Shown: piece after piece, positions 41,233-51,362 of the stretch
Layout of the letters: the number at the start of each line of letters is the position of its first letter
Numbering within the stretch: the first letter of the stretch is position 1
Source of the DNA: an uncultured Prevotellaceae bacterium
GTDB lineage: Bacteria > Bacteroidota > Bacteroidia > Bacteroidales > Bacteroidaceae
NCBI GenBank assembly: GCA_900316355.1
Contig: ONCQ01000004.1
Coordinates: forward strand, 1 to 64,000
Reading direction: 5' to 3'
Length of the DNA stretch: 64,000 bases
Made by a program: the position numbers and the translations under genes
The notes under the pieces: generated by a model
The model's database searches: none
The model's input: only the letters and a program-made list of their open reading frames with translations
What the model was told of the DNA's origin: nothing

Positions 41233-42945
41233 TTACACGATGGAATAAAGCAGCAGGATGATGAGCTGCGCGGTGAGGATGCGCAGGAACATGCACAGGG
41301 GATAGACGGTGCTGTAGCCTACGGCGGGGGCGTCGTTGTTGGCCGTCTGGTTGGCGTAGGCCAGGGCAGGCGGGTCGGTGGTGGCACCGGCGATGAGGCC
41401 CATCAGCGTGAAGTAGTTCATCTTGTAGCGCAGGCGTGCGAGCGTTCCTATTATAAGAATAGGGATCACGGTGATGAGGAAACCGGCCCATACATAGGTG
41501 AGGCCGTCGCCCTCGGTGACAGTCTGCCAGAAGGTGGCGCCTGCCTTGATGCCAACGGAGGCAAGGAAGAGGGAGAGACCGAACTCACGCAACATGAGGT
41601 TGGCGGAGGTCGTGGTGTAGCTCACCAGGTGTGCCTTATAGCCGAAGCGGCCGATGAGTATGGCGATGATGAGGGGACCGCCGGCCAGACCGAGCTTCAC
41701 AGGCGTCGGCACGCCGGGGATGGCGATAGGCATCATGCCGAAAACGATACCCACCACGATGCCTATGAAGATGGCAGAGAGGTTGGGGTGGTCGAGGCGT
41801 TTCACCTCGTTGCCCAGCATATTGGCCACACGTGCGATGGCGTCCTCAGGACCTACGCAGACGAGTTTGTCACCAATCTGGATGCGCAGGTTGCGGTCGG
41901 CGAAGAGGTTCATGCCGTTGCGATGGATACGGGTGACATTGACGCCATAGACGGAGCTGAAGTGGAGCTGACCGAAGGTCTTGCCGTTGACGCTGGGTTG
42001 TGTGACGAGCACGTTCTTCGACACCATCGCCACATCCTGCTCGTCCCATTCCAGATGATCGACAGGACCGATGAAGGCGGAGATGGCCTCCCAGTCATCC
42101 TCGGCACAGGTGACGTACATAAGGTCGCCGGTGGTGATGACGGTGTCGCGGTTGGGGATGGTGACATGGTTTTCATGCAGGATGCGTGAGCAGACGAAGT
42201 TACGGCCCAGGAACTCGCGGATTTGCAGGATGGTGCGTCCGCTGAGGGCTTTGTTCTCTGCGCGCAGCGTCATGCGATGCGGCTTGGCGTGCGGGTTCTC
42301 GTTCAGCTCCCGCTCTATCTGCTCCTCCTCGGTCTTGAGGCTGATGCGGCAGATATAGCGGATGGCGATGATGGCTCCAATGATGCCCACGACACCCAGG
42401 GGGTAGGCGCAGGCGTAGCCGGAGGCAATCTGCGGAATCTCGGCAGCACCCTTGTAGATACTGGCCACCGCCTCGGAGGCAGCACCCAAGCCGGGGGTGT
42501 TGGTGATGGCGCCGCAAAGAACACCTGTCATCATGGAGAGGTTCCACACATTCTCACCGCCGTGCACCGCAGGGTTGTAGAAGAGGATGAAGTAGAGCGC
42601 CAACATCGTGACGACGTTGAGCCCCACGATGCCCATCGCCAGCATGTTGGCCGTGATGCCGCCCTTGGCAAAGCTCTCAAAGAAGCCGGGGCCAACCTGC
42701 AAACCGATGCAATAGACAAAGAGGATGAGGCCGAAGTCCTGCACGTAGTTCAGCACCTCGGGCGTGCCCGTGAAGCCGATATGTCCGGCCAGAATGCCGG
42801 CGAAGAGGACGAAGGTCACACCGAGAGAGATGCCGAAGATCTTATAGCGCCCCAGGAAAATGCCTACTGAGATGACCAGCGAGTAGAGCACCACGATGTG
42901 GGCGATGGAATCGGTGTTGGTGAAAAGGTTGACGAGCCAATCCAT
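41233..42945 (-). CDS. Putative transporter of the AspT/YidE/YbjL family
   Basis: A 570-residue membrane protein. About ten hydrophobic segments are split in two halves (1-170 and 385-570) around two cytoplasmic RCK_C/TrkA_C domains (about 200-380, '[20 protein letters not shown]', '[20 protein letters not shown]'). Signature '[19 protein letters not shown]' and its second-half partner '[19 protein letters not shown]' identify the aspartate:alanine exchanger-type superfamily. The substrate is unknown. It lies 40 nt downstream of alaS and 18 nt upstream of xseA. Confidence 0.88.
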   Translation of the reverse strand: MDWLVNLFTNTDSIAHIVVLYSLVISVGIFLGRYKIFGISLGVTFVLFAGILAGHIGFTGTPEVLNYVQDFGLILFVYCIGLQVGPGFFESFAKGGITANMLAMGIVGLNVVTMLALYFILFYNPAVHGGENVWNLSMMTGVLCGAITNTPGLGAASEAVASIYKGAAEIPQIASGYACAYPLGVVGIIGAIIAIRYICRISLKTEEEQIERELNENPHAKPHRMTLRAENKALSGRTILQIREFLGRNFVCSRILHENHVTIPNRDTVITTGDLMYVTCAEDDWEAISAFIGPVDHLEWDEQDVAMVSKNVLVTQPSVNGKTFGQLHFSSVYGVNVTRIHRNGMNLFADRNLRIQIGDKLVCVGPEDAIARVANMLGNEVKRLDHPNLSAIFIGIVVGIVFGMMPIAIPGVPTPVKLGLAGGPLIIAILIGRFGYKAHLVSYTTTSANLMLREFGLSLFLASVGIKAGATFWQTVTEGDGLTYVWAGFLITVIPILIIGTLARLRYKMNYFTLMGLIAGATTDPPALAYANQTANNDAPAVGYSTVYPLCMFLRILTAQLIILLLYSIV

Positions 42946-42954
42946 GCTTCCGTA

Positions 42955-42987
42955 TAGTTTAAAGTTTAAGGTTTAAAGTTTAAAGTT
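42955..42987. repeat. TTTAAAG heptad tract before the transporter gene
   Basis: Four to five copies of AGTTTAA/GGTTTAA in the 40-bp gap between the alaS stop and the transporter start codon. Confidence 0.75.
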
Positions 42988-45616
42988 AGGCTAAGGCGAG
43001 CTCAACGAACTTGTCGATGGCGGCGCTGAGGCCGTCGGGGTTCTTGCCGCCGGCCGTAGCGAAGTGGGGTTGTCCGCCGCCGCCGCCTTGCATCAGCTTG
43101 GCAGCCTCGCGGATGGCCTTGCCCACGTTGACGCCGTTCTCCTTGACGAGGAGGTCGCTGGCGGCGCAGGTCAGCAGCGGTTTGCCGTCATTGACAGAGC
43201 CGATGACCACAAGGGCGTTCTCCACCTCGGCGCGCAGCTGGAAGGCGATGTCCTTCACGGCCTCGGCGGGCAGGATGGTCTTGCCGCTGATGACACACAC
43301 GCCGTCTTTCTCCTTGGCGGTGCGCAGCAGCTCGGCCTTGTAGGCCTGTGCTTTCTCGTGGATGAACTCCTCGGCCTGCTTCTTCATGCCGGCGTTCTCG
43401 CTGATGAGACGCTCGATGGCTCCGTGCACGTCGGGGATGCCATTGAAGAGCTGGCGCAGCTGTTCCATGCCGTCCTGCAGCTGGTAGAGTGCTTCCTCCA
43501 CCTTCTGACCGGTGATGGCCTCGATGCGGCGGATACCGGCAGCGACGCTGCTCTCGCCCACAATCTTGAACATCCCGATCTGACCCGTAGCCTTCACGTG
43601 GCAGCCGCCGCAGAACTCCACGCTCTGCCCGAACTGCACCACGCGCACGTGGTCGCCGTATTTCTCGCCGAAGAGGGCGATGGCGCCGAGCTCCTTGGCC
43701 TTCTCGATGGGGACGTTGCGATGGTCCTGCAGGGCGATGTTCTCGCGGATGCGGGCATTGACGATGCGCTCCACCTGGCGCAGCTCCTCGGCTGTCACCT
43801 TCTGGAAGTGGCTGAAGTCAAAGCGCAGGCCTTCGGGCGAAACGAGCGAGCCTTTCTGCTCTACATGTGTGCCAAGCACCTCGCGAAGGGCCTGATCCAG
43901 CAGGTGCGTGGCGCTGTGGTTGGCCTCGCTGGCGTGACGCTTGTCAGTATCCACGCAAGCCATGAAATTGGCTTCGGGGTGTTCGGGCAGCTTCTTGGCG
44001 ATGTGCACGGTGAGGCCGTTCTCGCTCTTCGTGTCGATGATGTCGATGGTCTCAAACTCGCTGACGATGACGCCCTGGTCGCCCACCTGTCCGCCCATCT
44101 CGGCATAGAAAGGTGTCTTGTCCAGCACAATCTGGTAGTAGGTCTGCTTCTTCTGCACGACGCGGCGGTAGCGCAGGATGCGGCATTCGTATTCAGTGTA
44201 GTCCCAGCCTACGAACTCACTCTCGGCGGGAGAACCGCCGAGCACATCCTGCCAGTCATCGGTCTCCACGGCGGCGGCATTGCGGGCGCGCTCCTTCTGC
44301 TTCTGCATCTCGGTGTTGAAACCGGCTTCATCCACGGTGAGGTTGTTCTCGCGGCAGATGAGCTCGGTGAGGTCGAGGGGGAAGCCGTAGGTGTCGAAGA
44401 GCGTGAAGGCTTCGGTGCCGCTGATCTCGCTCTTGCCGGCGGCCTTCGTGTCGGCCATCACCTTGTCGAGGAGCTTGATGCCCGTCTCCAGCGTGCGCAG
44501 GAAGCTCTCTTCCTCTTCCTTCATCACCTTGTCGATGAGTTCGCGCTGTGCCACCAGCTCGGGGTAGGCCTCGCCCATCTGCTCAGTGAGCGTGGGCAGC
44601 AGCAGGTGCATGAACGGGCGCTTCTGACCCAGGAATGTGTAGGCGTAGCGCACAGCACGGCGCAGGATGCGACGGATGACATAGCCCGCCTTGGCGTTGG
44701 AGGGCAGCTGGCCGTCGGCAATGGAGAAGGCCACGGCACGGATGTGGTCGGCGATGACGCGCATGGCGACGTCCACGTCCTCACTCTTGCCGTACTGCTT
44801 GCCGGAGAGCTGCTCGATGGCTTTGATAGTGGGCTGGAACACGTCGGTGTCGTAGTTGGAGTGCTTACCCTGCAAGGCGCGGACGAGACGCTCGAACCCC
44901 ATACCGGTGTCGATGACGTTCATGCCTAGGGGCACGAGCTTGCCGTCGGCCTTGCGCTCGAACTGCATGAACACGATGTTCCATATCTCGATGACCTGCG
45001 GGTCGTCCTTGTTGACGAGTTCGCGGCCGGGCACCTTGGCTTTCTCCTCGGGTGTGCGGCTGTCGAGATGGATCTCGGAGCAGGGACCGCAGGGGCCTGT
45101 GTCGCCCATCTCCCAGAAGTTATCGTGCTTGTTGCCGTTGATGATGTGGTCGGCGGGCACATGCTTCGCCCAGAAGCCGGCGGCCTCGTCGTCGCGGGGG
45201 ATGTTCTCCTCGGGTGAGCCCTCGAAGACGGTGACGTAGAGGTCTTTGGGGTCGAGGCCGATGACATCTACCAGGTACTCCCATGCCATGTCAATGGCGC
45301 CCTCTTTGAAGTAGTCGCCGAACGACCAGTTGCCGAGCATCTCGAACATCGTGTGGTGGTACGTGTCGTGTCCCACCTCTTCCAGGTCGTTGTGCTTACC
45401 GCTCACGCGCAGACATTTCTGCGAGTCGGCGCGGCGGCGCGGTTCGGGGTCTTTGGTGCCGAGGATGATGTCCTTCCACTGGTTCATGCCAGCGTTGGTG
45501 AACATAAGTGTGGGGTCGTCCTTGACGACCATGGGGGCTGAGGGCACGATGGTGTGTCCCTTCTGTGCGAAGAACTGCTTGAAGCTCTCGCGGATTTCAT
45601 TGGCTGTGCGAAGCAT
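42986..45616 (-). CDS. alaS: Alanyl-tRNA synthetase
   Basis: An 876-residue class II synthetase charging tRNA-Ala. The start '[19 protein letters not shown]', '[10 protein letters not shown]', '[10 protein letters not shown]', the editing-domain '[17 protein letters not shown]' and '[17 protein letters not shown]', and the C-Ala domain with '[15 protein letters not shown]' are all intact. Length is normal. Start codon at 45614-45616, directly preceded by an ATTTACA tract; the -7 element is at 45668-45675. Confidence 0.97.
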   Translation of the reverse strand: MLRTANEIRESFKQFFAQKGHTIVPSAPMVVKDDPTLMFTNAGMNQWKDIILGTKDPEPRRRADSQKCLRVSGKHNDLEEVGHDTYHHTMFEMLGNWSFGDYFKEGAIDMAWEYLVDVIGLDPKDLYVTVFEGSPEENIPRDDEAAGFWAKHVPADHIINGNKHDNFWEMGDTGPCGPCSEIHLDSRTPEEKAKVPGRELVNKDDPQVIEIWNIVFMQFERKADGKLVPLGMNVIDTGMGFERLVRALQGKHSNYDTDVFQPTIKAIEQLSGKQYGKSEDVDVAMRVIADHIRAVAFSIADGQLPSNAKAGYVIRRILRRAVRYAYTFLGQKRPFMHLLLPTLTEQMGEAYPELVAQRELIDKVMKEEEESFLRTLETGIKLLDKVMADTKAAGKSEISGTEAFTLFDTYGFPLDLTELICRENNLTVDEAGFNTEMQKQKERARNAAAVETDDWQDVLGGSPAESEFVGWDYTEYECRILRYRRVVQKKQTYYQIVLDKTPFYAEMGGQVGDQGVIVSEFETIDIIDTKSENGLTVHIAKKLPEHPEANFMACVDTDKRHASEANHSATHLLDQALREVLGTHVEQKGSLVSPEGLRFDFSHFQKVTAEELRQVERIVNARIRENIALQDHRNVPIEKAKELGAIALFGEKYGDHVRVVQFGQSVEFCGGCHVKATGQIGMFKIVGESSVAAGIRRIEAITGQKVEEALYQLQDGMEQLRQLFNGIPDVHGAIERLISENAGMKKQAEEFIHEKAQAYKAELLRTAKEKDGVCVISGKTILPAEAVKDIAFQLRAEVENALVVIGSVNDGKPLLTCAASDLLVKENGVNVGKAIREAAKLMQGGGGGQPHFATAGGKNPDGLSAAIDKFVELALA

Positions 45617-45619
45617 CTA

Positions 45620-45662
45620 TGTATTTACAATTTGACGATTTACAATTTACAATTTACAATTT
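45620..45662. repeat. ATTTACA heptad tract before alaS
   Basis: Five copies of an ATTTACA/ATTTGAC unit immediately upstream of the alaS start codon, inside its 5' leader. Confidence 0.8.
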
Positions 45663-45667
45663 GGCCG

Positions 45668-45675
45668 CAAAGGTA
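45668..45675 (-). promoter_or_regulatory. -7 element of alaS
   Basis: TACCTTTG on the minus strand, about 50 nt before the start codon. The heptad tract occupies almost the whole leader. Confidence 0.55.
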
Positions 45676-45801
45676 CGAAAAAAAGTTTACGCGCGCGCGA
45701 TAACCTTTATAAAATATTTCCTACAACGGCGAAAAACATGACAAAATGCCGGTCAGAGCGAAAAAAGAGCGCGAAAAGCTTCTTCTTTAAGGAGTTTTTT
45801 G

Positions 45802-45809
45802 TACCTTTG
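45802..45809 (+). promoter_or_regulatory. -7 element of the MerR gene
   Basis: TACCTTTG, 25 nt before the ATG at 45835. The -33 region is weak. Confidence 0.55.
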
Positions 45810-45834
45810 CCCACAGAAATAAAAACATCACACT

Positions 45835-46182
45835 ATGGCTCTGAATACGAACAAGGACCTGAAGCAGTACTATTCTATCGCCGAAGTCAGCGAGATGTTC
45901 AACCTGCCGGCATCGCTCCTGCGCTACTGGGAGAAGGAATTTCCCACCATCCGCCCGAAGAAGGGAGGGAACAATGTGCGCATGTACACAAAGGAGGACA
46001 TCGAGGAAATACGCTTGGTGAACGACCTGGTGAAAGTGCGAAACATGAAGCTGGCTTCCGCGCGTGAGCTGATACAGCGCAACCGCTCCGGCGCCAAAAA
46101 CGCCAACGACCTGCTGGCACGCCTCACCAGCGTGCGTGAAGACCTTGTGGCTATTCGCAAGGAATTAGAGGCTTTGGTGTAA
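45835..46182 (+). CDS. MerR-family transcriptional regulator
   Basis: A 115-residue protein with a winged helix ('YYSIAEVSEMFNLPASLLRYW', split here by function: helix-turn-helix 13-32, wing around 'KKGGNNVRMYTKED') and a short dimerisation helix ('NDLLARLTSVREDLVAIRKE'). The sensor domain is minimal with no Cys ligands, so metal sensing is unlikely. This small MerR is widely conserved next to housekeeping genes in Bacteroidetes. Its targets cannot be told from here. It converges with the RSH gene. Confidence 0.88.
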   Translation: MALNTNKDLKQYYSIAEVSEMFNLPASLLRYWEKEFPTIRPKKGGNNVRMYTKEDIEEIRLVNDLVKVRNMKLASARELIQRNRSGAKNANDLLARLTSVREDLVAIRKELEALV

Positions 46183-46206
46183 GCAGAAATGGGTGACGGC
46201 AGCGCC

Positions 46207-48531
46207 TCAGGAAACGCGCGTCACCTCTTCGACTCCAGCTATTTTCTTAAGATTCTTGATGATGGTCTCCACGTCCTCCGTGTCGTGGACACTGAGTTCT
46301 ATGTCGCCCTGGAAGAGGTCGCGGTTGGCCTCGATGCTGAGGCGATGCACGTTGACATTGAGCTGCTGTGTGATGACGTCGGCCAGACTCTTGATGATGC
46401 CCACGCGGTCGAAGCCCTCGATGTGTATCATCGTGGAGAAATCCAACAGCTTATGCGTGTCCCACTTGGCTGAGAGGATGTGGTTGCCGTCGCTGCTCTT
46501 GAGCTTGTCGGCGATGGGACATTTCAGCTTGTGGATAATGACGCGGTTCTGGTTGTCGAGATAGCCGAGCACTTGGTCGCCCGGGATGGGATGGCAATGG
46601 GTGCACATGGTGTAGCGCGACATGTTCTCCTCATTGAGAATCACGGGCTTTTTACGGTCTATCTTGATTTCCTCCGTAGGCGTCTCGGTAGTATCTTCCG
46701 TCTTCTTGTACCTCAGGAAGGGGATGTATTTCTTCCAGCCCCTGCTGCCCTTCTTGTTGCGCTTGAGGCGTTGCAGCTCTTCGATGTCGTTGTCATCGAG
46801 CACGATGGTGCCGGCACCGATCTGCGCAAAGAGCTCCTCGCGACTGCTGTGCTGATGGATGATGCCGAGGTTCTCCACCAGCTGGCTGGTCATCTCCATC
46901 TCATGCTGGGCACACCATTCCTCCATCAGCTCCTCGCCTTTCTTCTGCCGCTCGCGCTTCATGCGGCGCAGGACGGCCTCCACCTTATTGCGCGCCTTGG
47001 CGGTGGTGGTGAAGTTCACCCATTCCGGCTGTACGCGCAGTGTGCTGGAGGTGAGGATCTCCACCTGGTCGCCGCTCTTCAGCTGATAGTCAACAGGCAC
47101 CAGCTCGTGGTTCACCTTCGCGCCCATGCAGTGCGTGCCTAGGAAGGTGTGGATGGAGAAGGCGAAGTCCAGCACCGTACAGTCGGCGGGCATCGTCTTG
47201 AACTCTCCCTTGGGTGTGATGACCAGGATTTCAGAAGCGTAGAGGTTGAGCTTGATGGTGGAGAGAAAGTCCATGGCTGAGGGCTGCGGGTCGTCGAGAA
47301 TCTCCTTGATGGTCTGCAGCCATTTGTCGAGTTCCGTCTCCTTGGCTTCGTCATCCTTGGCACCCTCCTTGTACTTCCAGTGTGCTGCGAAGCCGCGCTC
47401 GGCCATGTCATCCATGCGGCGTGAGCGTATTTGCAGCTCAATCCATCGGCCTTTTCTGTCCTCTCGTTCCTCCTTCTTCATCAGCGTGGTGTGGAGTGCC
47501 TGGTAGCCGTTGGACTTGGGATAGTCCAGCCAGTCACGCGTGCGTGCGGGGTGGGGACGGTAAATGCTGGTGCAAACGGAGTAGATGTGGCGACAGTCGG
47601 ACTTCTCTATCTTCTGCACGGTGGCATCGTCGAGAGCCACGTTCTTGCCTTCCGCATCTTGCGTCTTGGGCAGACGAGGGTCAAAGACAATGCGCACGGC
47701 GAGAAGGTCATATATTTCATCGAACTGGACATGCTTGTTCTGCATCTTCATCCACACGCTGTACGGCCGCTTGATGCGTGCTTTGATGTCATAGTGGAAG
47801 TTCAGCGCATCGAGCTCCTTGCGGATAGGGATGATGAACTGTTCGTAATCCGTCTCCAACTGTGGGCGGATGGCCTCAATCTGCTGGCAGATGCGGTCGT
47901 GCTCCTCGGGCTGTTCGTAGCGGAATCCCAGCTCTTCCAGCTCTTCTTTCACGCGGTTGAGTCCCAGACGATAGGCCAATGGCGCATAGATATACAGCGT
48001 TTCACCGGCAATCTTGTACTGCTTGTGCTGTGGCTGTGACCCCAGCGTGCGCATATTATGCAGGCGGTCGCTAATCTTGATAAGGATGACGCGGATGTCG
48101 TCGCTCATCGTCAGCAGCAGTTTGCGGAAGGACTCGGCCTGTGCCGATGCCTTGTCGCCGAAGATGCCTCCGGAGATCTTCGTCAGGCCATCTACAATCT
48201 GTGCAATCTTGGGGCCGAAGACGTTCTCCAGATCCTCCACCGTCCAGTCGGTGTCCTCCACGACATCATGGAGCAGGGCTGCACAGATACTGGTGCTTCC
48301 CAGTCCTATCTCGCTGCAGACAATCTGAGCCACAGCCAGCGGGTGCATGATATAGGGTTCTCCCGAGAGGCGGCGCACGCCCTCGTGAGCCTTCCGGGCG
48401 AAGTTGAAGGCCTTGGTGATGATATCCACCTTCTTACGATGGGGCGACGCCAGATAGCTGTCCAGCAGCTGTTGGAAGGCGTTTTGCACCATCATGTCAT
48501 CTTTCTCCTGCTTGTTGACATCTTTTTCCAT
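46207..48531 (-). CDS. relA: Bifunctional RelA/SpoT-type (p)ppGpp synthetase/hydrolase
   Basis: A 774-residue RSH enzyme of the stringent response. The HD hydrolase ('EPYIMHPLAVAQIV', 'LLHDVVEDTDWT', 'KISDRLHNMRTL'), synthetase ('DLLAVRIVFDPR', 'GYQALHTTLM', 'ELQIRSRRMDDMAERGFA'), TGS ('VLDFAFSIHTFLGTHCMGAK'), zinc-finger ('MCTHCHPIPGDQVLGY') and ACT domains are in the standard order. The HD motif is intact, so hydrolysis is expected. I chose the ATG at 48529-48531 (MEKDVNKQEKDD); an earlier ATG at 48571-48573 almost abuts the upstream stop and is possible through coupling. Confidence 0.95.
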   Translation of the reverse strand: MEKDVNKQEKDDMMVQNAFQQLLDSYLASPHRKKVDIITKAFNFARKAHEGVRRLSGEPYIMHPLAVAQIVCSEIGLGSTSICAALLHDVVEDTDWTVEDLENVFGPKIAQIVDGLTKISGGIFGDKASAQAESFRKLLLTMSDDIRVILIKISDRLHNMRTLGSQPQHKQYKIAGETLYIYAPLAYRLGLNRVKEELEELGFRYEQPEEHDRICQQIEAIRPQLETDYEQFIIPIRKELDALNFHYDIKARIKRPYSVWMKMQNKHVQFDEIYDLLAVRIVFDPRLPKTQDAEGKNVALDDATVQKIEKSDCRHIYSVCTSIYRPHPARTRDWLDYPKSNGYQALHTTLMKKEEREDRKGRWIELQIRSRRMDDMAERGFAAHWKYKEGAKDDEAKETELDKWLQTIKEILDDPQPSAMDFLSTIKLNLYASEILVITPKGEFKTMPADCTVLDFAFSIHTFLGTHCMGAKVNHELVPVDYQLKSGDQVEILTSSTLRVQPEWVNFTTTAKARNKVEAVLRRMKRERQKKGEELMEEWCAQHEMEMTSQLVENLGIIHQHSSREELFAQIGAGTIVLDDNDIEELQRLKRNKKGSRGWKKYIPFLRYKKTEDTTETPTEEIKIDRKKPVILNEENMSRYTMCTHCHPIPGDQVLGYLDNQNRVIIHKLKCPIADKLKSSDGNHILSAKWDTHKLLDFSTMIHIEGFDRVGIIKSLADVITQQLNVNVHRLSIEANRDLFQGDIELSVHDTEDVETIIKNLKKIAGVEEVTRVS

Positions 48532-48574
48532 ACGATTAGCCTTTATTTGTTTTCTCTCGTTCTTGAGTGTCATC

Positions 48575-49357
48575 TTAGAATGTCAGGCGCAAGGCCATGC
48601 CTGCGCCGATATCTCCGAACCGCGCTGCCGGCAGCTGTCGTTGGCCGGCCGCATTAGGTGCCAGTATGGTGGGCACCACCCGCATCGACAGGTCTTCGCT
48701 GATGTCGAAGGTCGAGAGCTCTGCGTCCACGTAAGCGTCGATGGCAGCTATGGCATAGACAGCCACAAAGGCCAGGATGCTCATGTCCCGGTACTTGCGG
48801 TAGTAGTTTTTCTTGTTCTTGAAGATTTCCTTGAACTGTTCCTCGCGCCCGCTGATGTCATAGCCCATGGGCAGCATCTTCTCATAGCTCTTAGATGCGG
48901 GGTCGTTGTCCATGATGTCCAGGTAGGCCTGCGAATAGTCGCTCAGCATCTGGTTGTTCCAGGAGAGGGCGTAGGCGCACCCGAGGAATCCTCCGTAGAT
49001 GATGGGCAGCTTCCAGTACTTGCGGTTGTAGATCTGTCCTGCTCCGGGGAATACCAGCGAGAGCCACAGCGAGCGGATAGGGTCGGGCTTGAAGGGCTTG
49101 CGCACGGCGGCATCGACCTGCATGAGGAGGCTGTCGGAAAGTTGCGTCAGCCCCAGAGTGTCAGCGCGTAGCGTGTCCGGCACCGCCGTGAGGTTGCGCT
49201 CCAGGAGGCTGCTGTCAGGTAGCAACAGCACGCTGTCCGGTGTGATGGGGAACTCGGGGTCGTCATCGACGACCTGCGCCGAGAGCCTCGTCGCGGCGGT
49301 CAGCACCAAGAACAGTGCCAACGTCCATCGCCTGTATCGTTCCCTTATCTGTTTCAA
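48575..49357 (-). CDS. DUF5683 domain protein
   Basis: A 260-residue protein with an N-terminal signal sequence (about 1-27, 'TRLSA/QVV'). The DUF5683 core 'SLVFPGAGQIYNRKYWKLP' leads into hydrophobic segments ('IIYGGFLGCAYAL', 'AFVAVYAIAAIDAYVDA') and an 'FKNKKNYYRKYRD' stretch. The family is conserved in Bacteroidetes next to parAB, with unknown function; it is probably an inner-membrane or envelope protein. It lies between parB and the RSH gene in the same direction. Confidence 0.85.
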   Translation of the reverse strand: MKQIRERYRRWTLALFLVLTAATRLSAQVVDDDPEFPITPDSVLLLPDSSLLERNLTAVPDTLRADTLGLTQLSDSLLMQVDAAVRKPFKPDPIRSLWLSLVFPGAGQIYNRKYWKLPIIYGGFLGCAYALSWNNQMLSDYSQAYLDIMDNDPASKSYEKMLPMGYDISGREEQFKEIFKNKKNYYRKYRDMSILAFVAVYAIAAIDAYVDAELSTFDISEDLSMRVVPTILAPNAAGQRQLPAARFGDIGAGMALRLTF

Positions 49358-49380
49358 ATTCCCTAATCTTTAGCTTCGTT

Positions 49381-49420
49381 TTCCCTTCTCCTCCCCTCGG
49401 GGAAGCTGGAAGGGGCCTTT
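49381..49420. repeat. Palindromic GC-rich repeat between parB and DUF5683
   Basis: CTTCTCCTCCCCTCGGGGAA followed by GCTGGAAGGGGCC, directly after the parB stop codon. Confidence 0.6.
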
Positions 49421-49422
49421 TC

Positions 49423-50319
49423 TCAATGCTTCAGCCTGTCCAGAATGCTCACGATGCGCTCCATCTCCTCCTCATTGGCAAAGGGGATGGTGATCTTCCC
49501 GCGGCCGCGGTCGCTGCAGGTGAACTGCACCTTCGTCTGGAAGCACTCCGAGAGGCGCTCGCGCAGTTCACCGTACTCATGGCTGGCCTGCACAGCCTTG
49601 CGGGGGCGCAGCTTCTGGCCGCTCAGGTTCACAGTCTCGCCTTCCATCAGGCGCTTCACGAGTTCCTCCACCTTGCGCACGCTCAAATGCTCATGCTGAA
49701 TCTGTGCAAACACCTTCAGCTGCATGGCAGGGTCGTCTAATGAGAGGAGTGCGCGGGCGTGCCCCATGTCCATCTCGCGGTTCTGCAGCGCCATCTGTAT
49801 CGGTGCGGGCAGTTTCAGCAGGCGCAGGTAGTTGGTCACCGTGGCGCGCTTCTTGCCGACACGCTCGCTCAGGCGGTCCTGTGTCAGTCCGTACTGTTCC
49901 AGCAGGTGCTGGTAGGCCAGTGCTATCTCCAGGGCGTTCAAGTCCTGACGTTGGATATTCTCGATGAGCGCCATCTCCATGACGTTCTCATCGTCGGCAG
50001 TACGGATATATGCCGGTATGGCAGTGAGGCCCGCCCTCTGAGAGGCGCGCCAGCGACGCTCACCAGCGATAATCTCATAGGTGCCGTCCTCCATCTGTCG
50101 CAGCGTGATGGGCTGCACAATGCCAATCTCGCGAATGCTGTCGGCAAGCTCGTTCAGCGCATCCTCGTCGAATTCATGACGCGGCTGCTTTGGGTTCGGG
50201 TGTATCAGAGTGAGGGCGATCTCGTTGATGCTCGAGGAACCGTCTGTCTTCACTTCGTCTGTCTGTATCAGCGCATCAAGGCCGCGACCCAGTGCCGGAA
50301 ACTTCTTATGTGGTGCCAT
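49423..50319 (-). CDS. parB: Chromosome partitioning protein ParB
   Basis: A 298-residue CTP-dependent DNA clamp. 'ALGRGLDALI' at the start, the ParB motifs 'IVQPITLRQM', 'GERRWRASQRAG' and 'ENIQRQDLNALEIALAYQHL', a helix-turn-helix ('LTQDRLSERVGKKRATVTNY') and a C-terminal dimerisation part. It loads at parS and works with ParA in origin segregation. I saw no parS-like palindrome nearby. It is separated from parA by two copies of a 28-bp repeat. Confidence 0.96.
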   Translation of the reverse strand: MAPHKKFPALGRGLDALIQTDEVKTDGSSSINEIALTLIHPNPKQPRHEFDEDALNELADSIREIGIVQPITLRQMEDGTYEIIAGERRWRASQRAGLTAIPAYIRTADDENVMEMALIENIQRQDLNALEIALAYQHLLEQYGLTQDRLSERVGKKRATVTNYLRLLKLPAPIQMALQNREMDMGHARALLSLDDPAMQLKVFAQIQHEHLSVRKVEELVKRLMEGETVNLSGQKLRPRKAVQASHEYGELRERLSECFQTKVQFTCSDRGRGKITIPFANEEEMERIVSILDRLKH

Positions 50320-50358
50320 ATTTTGTTATATTTTAATGAAAAATGATTTTTCACTCCT

Positions 50359-50416
50359 TACGCTCCCCTTTAGGGGGCTCGGGGGCATTACGCTCCCCTT
50401 TAGGGGGCTCGGGGGC
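50359..50416. repeat. Two copies of the 28-bp palindromic unit between parA and parB
   Basis: TACGCTCCCCTTTAGGGGG followed by CTCGGGGGC at 50359-50386 and 50389-50416. The pair is the same as at 1212-1269. The second copy ends 1 nt before the parA stop codon. Confidence 0.9.
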
Positions 50417-50417
50417 A

Positions 50418-51185
50418 TTACTTCTCATTCTTCTCAATAATCTCTTTCGCCAGTTCCAAGTGATTGCGCGCGCCGGAGCTGTCGGCATCGTAGAGGATGG
50501 CGGGGATGCCATGACTGGGAGCCTCGGAGAGCTTCACGTTGCGGTTGATGACCGTTTTGAATACCAACTCCTGGAAGTGGCGGCGCACCTCGTCCTTGAT
50601 CTGGTTGGCCAGGCGCAGGCGCGAGTCATACATCGTCAGCAAGAAGCCTTCGATGGCCAGTCGTGGGTTCAGCTTTGTCTTGATGATTTTGATGGTGTTC
50701 AACAGTTTGGAGATACCCTCCAGCGCAAAGTATTCACACTGCACGGGGATGATGACCGAGTCGGCCGCCGTCAGCGCGTTCACCGTGATGAGACCCAGCG
50801 AGGGTGAGCAGTCGATGAGGATGAAGTCATAGTCCTGCTTGAGGGGTTGCAGCAGCTGTGCCATCACCTTCTCGCGCTGCGGCATATTCAGCATCTCGAT
50901 TTCAGCACCCACCAGGTCAATATGACTGGGGATGAGGTCCAGGCCGGGCACATCGGTTTCGAAGATGGCCTCGCGCGCGTCCACACCATTGATGAGGCAG
51001 TCGTAGATGCTCGTCTCCACCTCCTTGATGTTGATGCCCAGACCGCTGGATGCGTTGGCCTGCGGGTCGGCATCGATGAGCAGCACTTTCTTCTCCAGCG
51101 TTGCCAGCGATGCTGCCAGATTCATCGAGGTCGTTGTCTTGCCTACGCCTCCTTTTTGGTTCGCTAATGCGATGATTTTTCCCAT
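50418..51185 (-). CDS. parA: Chromosome partitioning ATPase ParA (Soj)
   Basis: A 255-residue ParA/MinD ATPase: deviant Walker A 'NQKGGVGKTTTSMNLAAS', 'VLLIDADPQANASSGLG', 'DFILIDCSPSLGLITVNAL' and 'GILTMYD'-type region ('GFLLTMYDSRLRLANQ'). It drives segregation of ParB-bound origins. No N-terminal helix-turn-helix, as expected for the chromosomal type. First gene of a run parA-parB-DUF5683-RSH; -7 element at 51239-51246. Confidence 0.96.
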   Translation of the reverse strand: MGKIIALANQKGGVGKTTTSMNLAASLATLEKKVLLIDADPQANASSGLGINIKEVETSIYDCLINGVDAREAIFETDVPGLDLIPSHIDLVGAEIEMLNMPQREKVMAQLLQPLKQDYDFILIDCSPSLGLITVNALTAADSVIIPVQCEYFALEGISKLLNTIKIIKTKLNPRLAIEGFLLTMYDSRLRLANQIKDEVRRHFQELVFKTVINRNVKLSEAPSHGIPAILYDADSSGARNHLELAKEIIEKNEK

Positions 51186-51238
51186 ATTTCTTGTTTTCGT
51201 CGTTACTTTGAATGTTAGTTCTACGAACTATTGAGCGG

Positions 51239-51246
51239 CAAAGGTA
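51239..51246 (-). promoter_or_regulatory. -7 element of parA
   Basis: TACCTTTG on the minus strand, about 55 nt before the parA start codon, divergent from tadA. Confidence 0.55.
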
Positions 51247-51294
51247 AGCATTTTCGCTCGGATAACGCGGCTCTTTTAGCTTTTTTCTGGATTA

Positions 51295-51328
51295 TTGCCT
51301 CGATTTCTTATTATTTTCCTTACCTTTG
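51295..51328 (+). promoter_or_regulatory. Promoter of tadA
   Basis: TACCTTTG (51321-51328) with TTG at 51295-51297, a slightly long spacer of 23 bp. It ends 35 nt before the ATG. Confidence 0.5.
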
Positions 51329-51362
51329 CCACGGAAAAAAGTAACCTCTCAGTTGAAAGAAC

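Noticed and set aside
49423..51185. A parS site close to parAB
   Set aside because: I looked for a GTTTCACGTGAAAC-like or similar CACGTG-centred palindrome near the two genes and saw none.
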